DNA of 64,000 nt from Duganella rivi. Its GTDB lineage: Bacteria > Pseudomonadota > Gammaproteobacteria > Burkholderiales > Burkholderiaceae_D. The position numbers and the translations under genes are program-made. Shown piece after piece: positions 27,777 to 37,281 of this stretch. The stretch's first letter is position 1, and each line of letters opens with the position of its first letter. The stretch covers positions 1 through 64,000 of the forward strand of contig NZ_WWCK01000005.1 in NCBI RefSeq assembly GCF_009857435.1, in the 5' to 3' direction. Below the pieces are notes generated by a model, which saw only the letters and a list, made by a program, of their open reading frames with translations, was not told the origin of the DNA and ran no database searches.

Positions 27777-30700
27777 ATGAAACGACACTCTTTGAGCCTG
27801 GCGGTATTGGCGCTGATGGGCAGCCTGGCCCACGCCGACGAGATCCGCCGCCCTTACGTGGTGCGGCTGCTCGACAAGCCGGTCGCCGGCTACAACGGCG
27901 GCCTGGCCGGCATGCCGGCCACCCAGCCGGCCGCCGGTTTTGGCCGGCGCATCGACCTCAACGATCCGAATGTGCAGGTCTACGGCGCCTACCTCGACCA
28001 GAAACGCAGCGCCGTGCGCGCCACCATCGCCAACGCCCCGGTCAGCTATGAATACAAGCTGGTGTTCAACGGCTTTGCCGCCCAGCTGACCGACGCCGAG
28101 GTGCGCCAGCTGAAGGCCAATAGCGCGGTTGCCGCCATCGTCCCCAACACGCCGCGCCAAGTGACGGTGAGCGACACCGCCACCTTCCTCGGGCTCGATG
28201 CGCCGGGCGGGCTGTGGAGCCAACTGGGCGGCATGGCCCACGCCGGCGAAGATATCGTCGTCGGCATCCTCGACAGCGGCATCTGGCCGGAAAATCCAGC
28301 CTACGCCGACCGCGTCGACAGCCACGGCGTGCCGACCTTCGACAGCAGCGCGCAGCTGGCCTACGGCCCGCCGCCGGCCAGCTGGAAGGGCAGCTGCCAG
28401 ACCGGCGAGGCATTTACCACCGCGCATTGCAACAACAAGCTGATCGGCGCGCGCTACTTTGACGCCGGCTTCCTCGAGACCGGCAACGAGCTGCACTGGG
28501 CCGATTTCCAGTCCGCGCGCGACGCGCTCGGCGGCGATGTCGGCGAGGGCGGCCACGGCAGCCACACCTCCTCCACGGCCGCCGGCAACCTGGCCCCGGC
28601 GCGCATGGCCGGCCTCGACATGGGCACGGTGACGGGGGTGGCGCCGCGCGCGCGGGTCGCCATGTACAAGGTGTGCTGGTCCTACACCAAGGCTGGCACG
28701 GCCAACGGCGCCGGCGCCGGCTGCTGGGCCAGCGACAGCGTGGCCGGCATCGAGCAGGCGATTGCCGACGGCGTCAACGTGCTCAACTACTCGATCAGCG
28801 GCGGCACCGGCTCCGACGACCCGGTCGAAGAAGCATTCCGCCAGGCCAGCAACGCCGGCGTGTTCGTGGCGGCGGCGGCCGGCAACGACGGGCCGAAACC
28901 CAACGTCAACCACGTGGCGCCCTGGCTGACCACGGTGGCAGCGTCGAGCCACGACCGCGAATACGTGGCCAGCCTGAGCCTGGCCAGCGGCGCCGCCTAC
29001 ACCGGCGCCTCGCTGAACGGCACCGCCCTGCCGCGCACCGGCTTGATCCGCGCCGAGGACGCGGCCGTGGCCGGTGTCGACCGCAACAAGGCGCGCTACT
29101 GCTACGGCGCTGGCGACAACCAAGGCGTGGCGGTGCTGGATGCGGCCAAGGTGGCCGGCAAGATCGTGGTCTGCGACCGCGGCGGCAACGGCCGCCTCGA
29201 CAAGGGCAGCGCGGTGCGCGCGGCCGGCGGCGCCGGCATGGTGCTGGCCGACGACGGCCTCGGCCCGCTGGCCGACCTGCACGTGCTGCCGGCGCTGCAC
29301 GTGAGCCAGGCCGACGGCGCGCTGATCAAGGCCTATGCCGCCAATGCGCAGGCGGCGGCCGAGCTGTCGCGCTTCAGCGTGCGCCGCGGCGTGACGCCGG
29401 CGCCGGTGGTGGCCGCGTTCTCCTCGCGCGGCCCGAGCCGCGCCGAGCGCAACCAGCTCAAGCCGGATCTGGCCGCGCCCGGCGTCAGCATCCTGGCCGC
29501 CGTGTCGCCCGCCATGACGCAGGATCAGAAGCAGCAACTGCTGGACGGCACGCTGACGCCGCCGTCGGACTGGGCCCTCATGCAAGGCACCTCGATGGCG
29601 ACGCCGCACGTGGCCGGCCTGGCCGCGCTGTTGCAGCAACGCCACCCGAGCTGGAGCCCAGCCGCCATCAAGTCCGCGCTGATGACCTCGGCCATGGACA
29701 CGCAGCCGGACAAGCTCAGCGGCGTAGAGGCCGGCATCCTGCCGTGGGGTCAGGGCGCCGGCCAGGTGGTGCCGACGCGCGCAGCCGATCCCGGCCTGGT
29801 GTACGACATCCAGCCGGCCGACTACGTCAAGTACATGTGCGCCATCGGCCGCAGCTACGAGGAGTGCAGCGGCCCGCAAATCAAGCCGTTCAACCTGAAC
29901 ACGCCGTCGATTGCCGTGGCCAACGTGATGGGAACGGAAACCGTGACCCGCACCGTGACCAATGTCAGCGACCGCGCCGCGACCTACACCGCCAGCGCCA
30001 GCATGGGCGGCTACCAGGTCAGCGTGTCGCCCTCGACGCTGACGCTGGGGCCGGGCGAGAGCCAGAGCTTCAACGTGGTGCTGACCCGCACCACGGCCGC
30101 CGACAATACCTGGGAATACGGCCAGCTGAGCTGGACTGACGGCAGCCACGTGGTGCGCAGCCCGATCGTCGCGCAGTCGGGGCCGCCGGTGATTGCACCG
30201 GAGCTGGTCAAGTCCGAGCGCACCAGCGGCTCCAAGCTGGTCAGCCTGCAGACCGGCTTCACCGGCAAGCTGGGCGTGGTGCTGGGCGGCATGAAGGAAG
30301 TCACGCAAACCGCCGTCTCGGTGGGCGCGGCGCCGGCCGGCGCGGCCGACACGCTGGCGCAGGCCACGGCCACCTGCAACGCCGGCAGCCACGGCGTGCG
30401 CTTGCTGCCGTTCACGGTGCCGGCCAACACGCTGGTGGCGCGCTTTGAAACCTTCGACCGCGACATCGACAACAACCCGGCGCAAACCCAGGACGTTGAT
30501 CTGGCGTTGCTCAAGGATGGCAAGCTAGTGGACTACAGCATGACCGTCGGCTCCAACGAGAACATCACGCTGACCACGCCGCAGGCGGGCACGTACCAGC
30601 TGTGCGTGATCGGCTACGAGCTGGCGGCTGGCGCACCGGCGGCTTTGAAAGTGTCGTCGGCCATCGTCCCGGTCAACAGCAGCGCCGGGTCGCTGAAAGC

Positions 30701-30917
30701 CGCGCCGCCAGGCAAGGTCTATGGCGGCAGCACAGCCACCGTGGGCCTCAGCTGGTCGGGGCTGGCGGCGGACAAGCGCTACGTGGGCGTGGCCGGCTAC
30801 GTTGATCCTGGCGGCAAGGTCGCCGCTGCCACGGTCGTGGCGGTCGACACCGACAACGCGGTGCCGGTCGTGGCCGGCGTGGCGCGCACCACGCCACCGC
30901 GCAGCAGCAAGCTGTAA
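27777..30917 (+). CDS. Exported S8 subtilase, plant cucumisin-like architecture (cassette A)
   Basis: A 1046-residue secreted serine protease. Signal peptide 1-20 (SLAHA), inhibitor I9-type propeptide (about 25-130), then the catalytic domain with Asp166 (GILDSGIWPE), His260 (GGHGSHTSS), oxyanion Asn370 (AAGNDGP) and Ser606 (QGTSMATPH). A PA domain is inserted between Asn and Ser (about 425-530, GKIVVCDRGG). A fibronectin-like domain follows (about 720-790, TRTVTNVSDRAATY), then two further beta domains. This order, and segments such as CNNKLIGARYF and APRARVAMYKVCWS, match plant subtilases. There is no sorting signal of its own. Start ATG follows the previous stop with zero spacing, so translation is probably coupled. 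Confidence 0.94.
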   Translation: MKRHSLSLAVLALMGSLAHADEIRRPYVVRLLDKPVAGYNGGLAGMPATQPAAGFGRRIDLNDPNVQVYGAYLDQKRSAVRATIANAPVSYEYKLVFNGFAAQLTDAEVRQLKANSAVAAIVPNTPRQVTVSDTATFLGLDAPGGLWSQLGGMAHAGEDIVVGILDSGIWPENPAYADRVDSHGVPTFDSSAQLAYGPPPASWKGSCQTGEAFTTAHCNNKLIGARYFDAGFLETGNELHWADFQSARDALGGDVGEGGHGSHTSSTAAGNLAPARMAGLDMGTVTGVAPRARVAMYKVCWSYTKAGTANGAGAGCWASDSVAGIEQAIADGVNVLNYSISGGTGSDDPVEEAFRQASNAGVFVAAAAGNDGPKPNVNHVAPWLTTVAASSHDREYVASLSLASGAAYTGASLNGTALPRTGLIRAEDAAVAGVDRNKARYCYGAGDNQGVAVLDAAKVAGKIVVCDRGGNGRLDKGSAVRAAGGAGMVLADDGLGPLADLHVLPALHVSQADGALIKAYAANAQAAAELSRFSVRRGVTPAPVVAAFSSRGPSRAERNQLKPDLAAPGVSILAAVSPAMTQDQKQQLLDGTLTPPSDWALMQGTSMATPHVAGLAALLQQRHPSWSPAAIKSALMTSAMDTQPDKLSGVEAGILPWGQGAGQVVPTRAADPGLVYDIQPADYVKYMCAIGRSYEECSGPQIKPFNLNTPSIAVANVMGTETVTRTVTNVSDRAATYTASASMGGYQVSVSPSTLTLGPGESQSFNVVLTRTTAADNTWEYGQLSWTDGSHVVRSPIVAQSGPPVIAPELVKSERTSGSKLVSLQTGFTGKLGVVLGGMKEVTQTAVSVGAAPAGAADTLAQATATCNAGSHGVRLLPFTVPANTLVARFETFDRDIDNNPAQTQDVDLALLKDGKLVDYSMTVGSNENITLTTPQAGTYQLCVIGYELAAGAPAALKVSSAIVPVNSSAGSLKAAPPGKVYGGSTATVGLSWSGLAADKRYVGVAGYVDPGGKVAAATVVAVDTDNAVPVVAGVARTTPPRSSKL

Positions 30918-30923
30918 ATCACC

Positions 30924-30949
30924 ACGCCGCCTTCGGGCGGCGTTGTTTT
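30924..30949 (+). terminator. Terminator between subtilase A and the hydrolase gene
   Basis: A stem ACGCCGCC/GGCGGCGT with a TTCG loop (30924-30943) is followed by TGTTTT. It separates two convergent genes 30 bases apart and overlaps the stop of the reverse gene. Confidence 0.85.
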
Positions 30950-31835
30950 ATGCAGCGAGGAATTCCTCTATCATTTCCGCCAGCGCGCGCGGCTGGTCGT
31001 GGTGCAGCATGTGGCCGGCGTCATAGACCATTTTCTTGGTCACATCGCGCAGGTGGCCGAGGCGGCGCTCCAGCTCCACGCGGCCGGCCGGCTTGGCGCC
31101 CATCCAATCCCACATATTGGTCTGATCGGCCTCCACCCACAGCACCGGCGCGGTGATCGCCCGCCAGCACGCCATCACATCATCGACGTGGTACGGCAGC
31201 GGGCCGGCCTGCTTGTGCACCGGATCGCCGAGAATTTCCCACTCGCCGGCATCGTTCTGCGCCGACCAGTGCTGGGCCAGGAAGGCGGCCTTGTCGTCGC
31301 TGAGGCGCGGATTGGTCTTTTGCAGGCGCGCCGCGACGGCCGCCTGACTTGGATAACCGCGCATCTCGTGCTTCTCGAGCACGCTGTCCATCCACTTGGC
31401 GTAGCGGCCCGGCGCCTGCTCCGGCTTGGACGAGCGCAGGCCCGCGCCTTCCACGTTAATCAGCTTGCGGATGCGCTCGGGACGCGCACCGGCGTACAGG
31501 CCGACGATATTGCCGCCCATGCTGTGGCCCAGCAGGTCGACCGCCTGATCCGGCGAGTAGTGGCGCAAGATCGCGTCCAGGTCGGCCAGGTAGTCGGGGA
31601 ACCAGTAGGTATCGAGGCCGTTGCGCTGCGACAGGCCGAAACCGCGCCAGTCCGGCGCGATCACGTGGTAATCGCCCTTGAGCTCATCGACCACGAACTG
31701 GAACGAGGCGCCCACATCCATCCAGCCGTGCATCATGAACAGCTTGGGCGCGCCCTCGTTGCCCCAGTGGCGCACGTGGCAGCGCAGGCCGCGGATGGTC
31801 AGGAATTCGGAACGGGAAGGTTTATGCGTGCTCAT
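30948..31835 (-). CDS. Alpha/beta hydrolase
   Basis: A 295-residue cytoplasmic enzyme of the alpha/beta-hydrolase fold. The oxyanion region is LFMMHGWMDVGASF, the nucleophile elbow is DLLGHSMGGNIVGLYAG, the acid is likely the Asp in VLWVEADQTNMW, and the histidine lies in YDAGHMLHHDQP. WRGFGLSQ is typical of epoxide-hydrolase or haloalkane-like members, but the substrate cannot be told. ATG 31835 was chosen because the upstream in-frame extension to 31868 has no homologous look. Confidence 0.9.
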   Translation of the reverse strand: MSTHKPSRSEFLTIRGLRCHVRHWGNEGAPKLFMMHGWMDVGASFQFVVDELKGDYHVIAPDWRGFGLSQRNGLDTYWFPDYLADLDAILRHYSPDQAVDLLGHSMGGNIVGLYAGARPERIRKLINVEGAGLRSSKPEQAPGRYAKWMDSVLEKHEMRGYPSQAAVAARLQKTNPRLSDDKAAFLAQHWSAQNDAGEWEILGDPVHKQAGPLPYHVDDVMACWRAITAPVLWVEADQTNMWDWMGAKPAGRVELERRLGHLRDVTKKMVYDAGHMLHHDQPRALAEMIEEFLAA

Positions 31836-31978
31836 GTCTGTCCTTGAAAAACCGGGGCCGGCGCCCATATCGGAACCTTGCTAGCCGTAAAGCAAAATAA
31901 TAGCACGACCGTTCGATAGCTGCGCAAGCGTAAAGCCAGCGTAAAATAGCGCTATCCCACCGCACCCTACAGGTTCCA

Positions 31979-32503
31979 ATGTCTATTTACCAACTTGGCG
32001 ATCACACGCCCGAGATCGCTGCATCGTCATTTGTTGCCGAGAATGCGACCGTGGTCGGCAAGGTCAGCCTGCACGAGCACGCCTCGGTGTGGTTCGGCGC
32101 GACGCTGCGCGGCGATAACGAGCGTATCACCATCGGCGAAAATAGCAATGTGCAGGAAGGCACGGTCATGCACACGGACATCGGCTACCCGCTGACCGTG
32201 GGCCGCAACGTGACCATCGGCCACCAGGCCATGCTGCACGGCTGCACCATCGGCGACGGTTCGCTGGTCGGCATCCAGGCCGTGATCCTGAACGGCGCCA
32301 GGATCGGCAACGGCTGCCTGGTCGGCGCCGGCGCGCTGGTCACCGAGGGCAAGAGCTTCCCCGACCACTCGCTGATTATCGGCGCGCCGGCCAAGGTGGC
32401 GCGCCAGCTGACGGCGGAAGAAGTCGCCGGCCTGCAAAACGCTGCCGATAGCTATGTCAAGCGCGGCCAACTGTTCAAGACGCAACTCAAAAAGATCGGA
32501 TAA
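31979..32503 (+). CDS. Gamma carbonic anhydrase family protein (left-handed beta-helix)
   Basis: A 174-residue hexapeptide-repeat protein of the YrdA/PaaY group. Zinc-ligand histidines in the expected spacing are H65, H82 and H87 ([18 protein letters not shown]). Trimeric enzymes of this group show carbonic anhydrase or thioesterase activity, though many are uncharacterised. A paralogue lies at 47057-47587. It is six bases upstream of hslO on the same strand. Confidence 0.9.
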   Translation: MSIYQLGDHTPEIAASSFVAENATVVGKVSLHEHASVWFGATLRGDNERITIGENSNVQEGTVMHTDIGYPLTVGRNVTIGHQAMLHGCTIGDGSLVGIQAVILNGARIGNGCLVGAGALVTEGKSFPDHSLIIGAPAKVARQLTAEEVAGLQNAADSYVKRGQLFKTQLKKIG

Positions 32504-32508
32504 CAAGT

Positions 32509-33465
32509 ATGAGCATCACCACCACCGGGCAGGACACCCTGCAAAAATTCATCTTCGAAAATGCCACCGTGCGCGGCGAGCTGATCGACATCTCCGCCAC
32601 CTGGCGCGAGGTGCTGGCGCGCCACGCCTACCCGGCGCCGGTCAAGAAAGTGCTGGGCCAGATGACGGCCGCGGCGGCGCTGCTGTCGGCCAACCTGAAA
32701 TTCAACGGCTCCATCATCATGCAAATCCACGGCGATGGCCCGGTGAGCCTGCTGGTGGTCGAGTGCGACGCCGACCTGCGCCTGCGCGCCACCGCCAAGC
32801 TGGCCGAGGGCGCCGAGATTGCCGGCGACGCCACCTTGACCACGCTGCTGAACGCGACCGGCAAAGGCCGCTTCATCATCACCCTCGATCCGCTGGAAAA
32901 AGTGCCGGGCCAGAAACCGTACCAGGGCATCGTGCCGCTGGACGGCGACGACGTGTCGACCGTGATCGAAAACTATATGCTGCGTTCGGAACAGCTGGAC
33001 ACCAAGCTGTGGCTGGCGGCCGACGACAACGTCTCGCGCGGCCTGCTGCTGCAAAAGCTGCCGCACCATGGCGGCAAGGCCGAAGCGCAGCCGGTGACGG
33101 CCGACGAAGCGCTGGAAACCTGGAACCGCGCGGTGATTCTGGGCTCGACCCTGAAAGAGCAGGAGCTGCTGGAAACCGGCATCGAGGTGCTGATGCAGCG
33201 CCTGTTCTGGGAAGAGACCATCCGCGTGTTCGATCCACAGCACCCGCAATTCCATTGCAGCTGCACGCGCGAGAAAGTCGGCAATATGTTGAAGATGCTG
33301 GGCCAGGAAGAAGTGGACAGCGTGCTGGAAGAGCGCGGCGTCATCGCCGTCAACTGCGACTTCTGCGGCCAGCACTACGAGTACGACAAAGTCGACTGCG
33401 CCCAGCTGTTCACCAGCGACGCGCCGGTCGAGACCTTGATCCCAGCCGGCGAAGCCAAGCACTAA
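32509..33465 (+). CDS. hslO: Redox-regulated chaperone Hsp33
   Basis: A 318-residue cytoplasmic holdase that is activated by oxidative unfolding. The four zinc cysteines are present: C250 and C252 (HCSCTREK) and C283 and C286 (VNCDFCGQHY). The core domain carries GQMTAAAALLSANLKFNG and the linker region RLFWEETIRVF. It follows the gamma-carbonic-anhydrase gene by five bases, so the two are likely one transcript. The repeat hairpin at 33473 lies just downstream. Confidence 0.95.
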   Translation: MSITTTGQDTLQKFIFENATVRGELIDISATWREVLARHAYPAPVKKVLGQMTAAAALLSANLKFNGSIIMQIHGDGPVSLLVVECDADLRLRATAKLAEGAEIAGDATLTTLLNATGKGRFIITLDPLEKVPGQKPYQGIVPLDGDDVSTVIENYMLRSEQLDTKLWLAADDNVSRGLLLQKLPHHGGKAEAQPVTADEALETWNRAVILGSTLKEQELLETGIEVLMQRLFWEETIRVFDPQHPQFHCSCTREKVGNMLKMLGQEEVDSVLEERGVIAVNCDFCGQHYEYDKVDCAQLFTSDAPVETLIPAGEAKH

Positions 33466-33472
33466 ACAATCC

Positions 33473-33531
33473 AGGGTCAGTTCTGCCAATCGCACACGAG
33501 CTCATGTACCAATGGCAGAACTGACCCCGAA
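33473..33531. repeat. REP-like palindromic hairpin
   Basis: The arms GGGTCAGTTCTGCCA (33474 onwards) and TGGCAGAACTGACCC form a 15-bp stem around a loop of about 28 bases. It lies exactly between the convergent hslO and SBF genes and may serve as a terminator. The arms are related to those of the 6856-7024 element. Confidence 0.7.
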
Positions 33532-33532
33532 T

Positions 33533-34492
33533 TTATTCTTTGGCGTAGCGCTGCGCCAGCACGGCGCAGACCATCAGCTGCAGCTGGTGGAACAGCATCA
33601 GCGGCAGCACCACGGCGCCCAGTGCGCCGCCTGCGAATAGCACCTTGGCCATCGGCACGCCGCTGGCCAAGCTCTTTTTGGAACCGCAAAACACGATCGC
33701 AATCCGGTCCTCGCGGTTGAAGCCCAAACGGCGCGCGGCCTGTGCGCTAATCCCCATCACCAAGCCCAGCAGCAGTACGTTAATCAGCATCAGTCCGGCC
33801 AGCGTGGCCCACGATACCTGGTGCCACAAGCCCTGCCCTACCGCCTCGCTAAACGCGGTGTACACCACCAGCAAGATCGAACCCTGGTCGACCATGCGCG
33901 TCAGCGGCTTGTGCTTCTCCACCCACGCGCCGATCCAGCGCCGCGCTACTTGGCCGGCAATGAACGGCAGCAGCAACTGCAAGGCGATCTGCCCCGCCGA
34001 CTCCAGCGGCGAGCCGCCTTGCATCTGCGCCGAGGTCAGCAAGCCGACCAGTACCGGCGTGATAAAAATCCCGAACAGGTTGGATGCCGACGCACTGCAT
34101 ATCGCCGCCGGCACATTGCCGCGCGCCGCCGCCGTGAACGCAATCGACGATTGCACGGTCGATGGCAACATGCACAGGAACAGGATGCCGAGGTACAAAT
34201 CCGGCGTCACCAGCGGCGTCAGCACCGGCTTCAACAGCAAGCCCAGCAGCGGGAACAAGGCAAACGTACACAGCAGCACCAGCAAGTGCAAGCGCCAGTG
34301 CGTGACGCCGGCAATCACCGCCTCGCGCGACAACTTGGCGCCGTGCAGGAAGAACAGCAGCGACACGGCCACGTGCGTGACGTTATTGAAAATCACGGCG
34401 CCCTGGCCGTAGCACGGGAACAGACTGGCCGCGACCACGGTCGCAATCATCGCCAGCGTAAAGTTATCCGGCAAAAAACGGGGACGGTTCAT
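33533..34492 (-). CDS. SBF/bile acid:sodium symporter-like transporter (YfeH type)
   Basis: A 319-residue inner-membrane protein with about ten hydrophobic helices. The fold signature segments are LPSTVQSSIAFTAAARGNVPAAI and VFCGSKKSLASGVPMA, characteristic of the SBF-like (YfeH/P7) group related to ASBT. Transported compounds for this branch are not known. The ATG overlaps the TAA stop of the upstream lipoprotein gene by one base (TAATG), implying coupled translation. Confidence 0.9.
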   Translation of the reverse strand: MNRPRFLPDNFTLAMIATVVAASLFPCYGQGAVIFNNVTHVAVSLLFFLHGAKLSREAVIAGVTHWRLHLLVLLCTFALFPLLGLLLKPVLTPLVTPDLYLGILFLCMLPSTVQSSIAFTAAARGNVPAAICSASASNLFGIFITPVLVGLLTSAQMQGGSPLESAGQIALQLLLPFIAGQVARRWIGAWVEKHKPLTRMVDQGSILLVVYTAFSEAVGQGLWHQVSWATLAGLMLINVLLLGLVMGISAQAARRLGFNREDRIAIVFCGSKKSLASGVPMAKVLFAGGALGAVVLPLMLFHQLQLMVCAVLAQRYAKE

Positions 34493-34803
34493 TATTTAGG
34501 GCACTTCACTTCCAGCACATCGATGGCGCCCAGCGTTTTGGCTTGCGTGGCGCTGCGCACCAGATCAACCCGCTCCACGCAGTTCTTCTGCACCAGCCGT
34601 TCATAAGTGCGGGTGCACCCAATGACCGCATCGCCGCCGCTGCCGGCATTGCAGTAGAAGCCTTCCGCCTGCATGCGCACCAAGGCTTGCTCCATCGGCA
34701 TGCCGGGCTGCACGGTCTGATTGACGAAATGGCCCAGCCTGGACTGGTCGATTGAGCAGGCTGCCAACACCAGCGGCAAGGCTGCCAATAAAAATCTCTG
34801 CAT
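34492..34803 (-). CDS. Small lipoprotein of unknown function
   Basis: A 103-residue protein with signal and lipobox VLAAC, then SIDQSRLGHFVNQTVQPGMP and three further cysteines (YCNAG, IGCTRTY, KNCVERV) plus a C-terminal KCPK. The VQPGMPMEQALVRMQAEGF segment looks like a SmpA/OmlA-style helix pair. ATG 34803 is set by GGAGAT seven bases upstream. It is coupled to the SBF transporter gene. Confidence 0.82.
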   Translation of the reverse strand: MQRFLLAALPLVLAACSIDQSRLGHFVNQTVQPGMPMEQALVRMQAEGFYCNAGSGGDAVIGCTRTYERLVQKNCVERVDLVRSATQAKTLGAIDVLEVKCPK

Positions 34804-34917
34804 CGTAGCGATCTCCTTTTCCAAACAGCAGTGTAACGCATCGTGCAGCCGTCATGATCCGGTAACACTTGGTCACTATCATGCGCAGCGTTATTCATCC
34901 CTTAACCTGAGCAAAAA

Positions 34918-37281
34918 ATGAACAAGAAACTCTTCGCAGCAGCGCTGACCCTTCCAATGCTGGCCATGGCCGCCAACGTAGCCGCCGCCGTCGCCGACAT
35001 GGCCGACAGCGCGCCCGAAGTCGAAGCTGCCGCTGCCGCGCCGATCGCCACGGTCGAAGTTGCCACCCGCAAGACCCGCTCTTCGGTGGAGATGAGCAAG
35101 AGCGATATGCAAAAAATTCTGCCGGGCGTGAATCCGCTGAAGGCACTGCAAACCCTGCCGGGCGTGAGCTTCCAGACCGCCGACCCATGGGGCAATAACG
35201 AACAAAACCTGTCGCTGTTCATCCACGGCTTCAGCGGCCAGCAACTGGGCTACACCATGGACGGCGTGCCGCTGGGCGACCAGCAATACGGCAACTACAA
35301 CGGCCTGTCGCCGCAGCGCGCCATCACCAGCGAAAACGTCGGCCGCGTGATCCTGTCGTCGGGCGCCGGCGATCTGGCCACCGCGTCGACCAGCAACCTG
35401 GGCGGCACCATCGAGACCTTCTCCAGCAACCCGCTGCCAAACAGCAACCTGGCGGTACAGCAGACCGTGGGCAGCTACAAGACTTCGCGTACCTACGCCC
35501 GCTACGACACCGGCAACTTCGGCGATGGCAACAGCGCCTACATCTCGGCCGTGCACCACGAGCAGAAGGCATGGGATTTCAACGGCCGCCAGGGCGGCGA
35601 CCAGGTCAACGCCAAGTTCATCAATAACAGTAGCCTCGGCAAGCTGACCCTGTACTTCGCCTACTCGGACAAGATCGAGCCGAATGAAGACAGCACCGTG
35701 CACTCGGCCACCGAGAAGTACCAGCCGTACACCCGTCCGTTCATGTACCCGAACTTCCAGCAGGCGCTGGCCTACCTGTCGGCCACCGGCGCCACGCCAG
35801 CGGCCGAAGGCAATAACTACCGCAACTACTACAGCGATGCGCAGCGTACCGACTACCTGACCTACGCCAAGTTCGACACCAACCTGAGCGACACCACCTC
35901 GTGGTCGAACCAGATCTATTACCACAACGACGACGGCGTCGGCGTGGTGGCAGGCCCGATCGGCGTGGCCGGCTTGCCGGCGCTGTTCTCGGTCTACTTC
36001 CCGGGCCAGAACCTGAAGCAGGTGTTCGGCAATTCCGGCTTCGCCACCCGCACCACCGAATACGCAATCAACCGCAACGGCTGGCTGTCGACCCTGAACA
36101 CCGAGCTGGGCGATCACAAGCTGCAAGCCGGCTTCTGGCTCGAACACAACCGTTCGTCGGCGTATCGCCGCTGGTACGCGCTGGACGTGAACAATCCTAG
36201 CTCGCCATACGACCGTCCAAGCAACCCGCTGATCACCCAGTACGGCAGCGAGATCGACAACAAGGTGGCCCAGCTGCACCTGCAAGATGAATGGCGCGTG
36301 TCGCCGGACGTGGCGCTGCAAGCGGGCTTCAAATCGAGCCTGCAATTTGCCGATGGCCAGTTCCCGGTACAGCCGAAGAACGGCGCGATTGCCAACTCGA
36401 CCGCGCTGCCAGTGGGTGAAATCATCACCAAGAAATGGTTCCTGCCGCAGATCGGCGGCCGCTGGGATATCACCGCGCAAGACCAGGCCTTCTTCAACGT
36501 GCAGAAAAACATGCGCCAGTTCGTGACCTACGGCGGCGGTGGTGCATCGCCATGGAGCTTGTCGAGCCAGGGCGCGTTCGACCTGTTCAAATCGACCGCC
36601 AAGCCGGAAACCTCGATCACCTACGAAGCGGGCCTGCGCAGCAGCCACAAGGTCGACTTCGGCGCGGTGACCGCGTTTGACGGCCAGATCAACGTCTACC
36701 ACGTCGACTTCAAAGACCGCCTGTTGCAGATCAGCCCGACCTCGGTGATCTCGTCGATCATCGGCGGCAACCTGGCGGTGCTGACCAACGTTGGCAGCGT
36801 CAAGACCAACGGCATCGACTTCTCCGGCACCCTGCACTTCGGCCGCAACTTCTCGCTGTACAACGCGCTGTCGTACAACCAGTCCAAGTACGACGACAAC
36901 TACGTGAGCGGCAAGGACACCGTGTTCACGGCCGGCAAAAAAGTACCGGGCAGCCCGGAGTGGATGGATAAATTCGTCGCCACTCTGAACCTGGGCGACA
37001 CCGAGTTCCAGCTGAGCGGCGACTACGTCGGCAAGCGCTACGCCACCTACACCAACGACCTGTCGGTGAAGAGCTACTTCCTGACCAACCTCGGCGTATC
37101 GGGCAAGCTGCCATTCCTGAACGGCGGCTGGGTGAAGAACGCGCGCTATCGCTTGAACGTCACCAACCTGACCAACAAAGAAGGCGACCTGAACGTGGTA
37201 GTCGGCGCGGCCAGCGGCACGTACAATACCTTCCCAATCGCACCACGCCAAGGCTTCCTGACTTTGATGGCAGACTTCTGA
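34918..37281 (+). CDS. TonB-dependent receptor coupled to a glycerophosphodiesterase
   Basis: A 787-residue outer-membrane transporter. It has a signal peptide (cleavage near NVAAA, about 24), an Ala-rich stretch, a TonB-box-like ATVEVATR, a plug with LKALQTLPGVSFQTADPWG and NLSLFIHGFSGQQLGYTMDG, and a barrel ending in LTLMADF. Its stop TGA shares a base with the ATG of the GlpQ-like gene, so the pair is translated together. This suggests uptake of a phosphodiester compound or of products made by that enzyme. A weak Pho-box-like series (CCGTCAT and degenerate repeats, 34849-34877) precedes it but is not convincing. Confidence 0.9.
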   Translation: MNKKLFAAALTLPMLAMAANVAAAVADMADSAPEVEAAAAAPIATVEVATRKTRSSVEMSKSDMQKILPGVNPLKALQTLPGVSFQTADPWGNNEQNLSLFIHGFSGQQLGYTMDGVPLGDQQYGNYNGLSPQRAITSENVGRVILSSGAGDLATASTSNLGGTIETFSSNPLPNSNLAVQQTVGSYKTSRTYARYDTGNFGDGNSAYISAVHHEQKAWDFNGRQGGDQVNAKFINNSSLGKLTLYFAYSDKIEPNEDSTVHSATEKYQPYTRPFMYPNFQQALAYLSATGATPAAEGNNYRNYYSDAQRTDYLTYAKFDTNLSDTTSWSNQIYYHNDDGVGVVAGPIGVAGLPALFSVYFPGQNLKQVFGNSGFATRTTEYAINRNGWLSTLNTELGDHKLQAGFWLEHNRSSAYRRWYALDVNNPSSPYDRPSNPLITQYGSEIDNKVAQLHLQDEWRVSPDVALQAGFKSSLQFADGQFPVQPKNGAIANSTALPVGEIITKKWFLPQIGGRWDITAQDQAFFNVQKNMRQFVTYGGGGASPWSLSSQGAFDLFKSTAKPETSITYEAGLRSSHKVDFGAVTAFDGQINVYHVDFKDRLLQISPTSVISSIIGGNLAVLTNVGSVKTNGIDFSGTLHFGRNFSLYNALSYNQSKYDDNYVSGKDTVFTAGKKVPGSPEWMDKFVATLNLGDTEFQLSGDYVGKRYATYTNDLSVKSYFLTNLGVSGKLPFLNGGWVKNARYRLNVTNLTNKEGDLNVVVGAASGTYNTFPIAPRQGFLTLMADF

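Noticed and set aside
26544..30485. 1313-codon open frame on the minus strand
   Set aside because: It runs antisense to the fused PEP-CTERM gene and subtilase A, is rich in His/Gly/Arg/Ala as GC-rich shadows are, and has no recognisable domain.
32454..33524. 356-codon plus-strand frame over hslO ending in the REP hairpin
   Set aside because: It is an out-of-frame shadow of hslO, and its tail is simply the translated palindrome.
34849..34877. Pho-box-like repeats upstream of the TonB receptor/GlpQ pair
   Set aside because: Only the first unit (CCGTCAT) is close to the consensus. The next two 11-base units are too degenerate to call a site.
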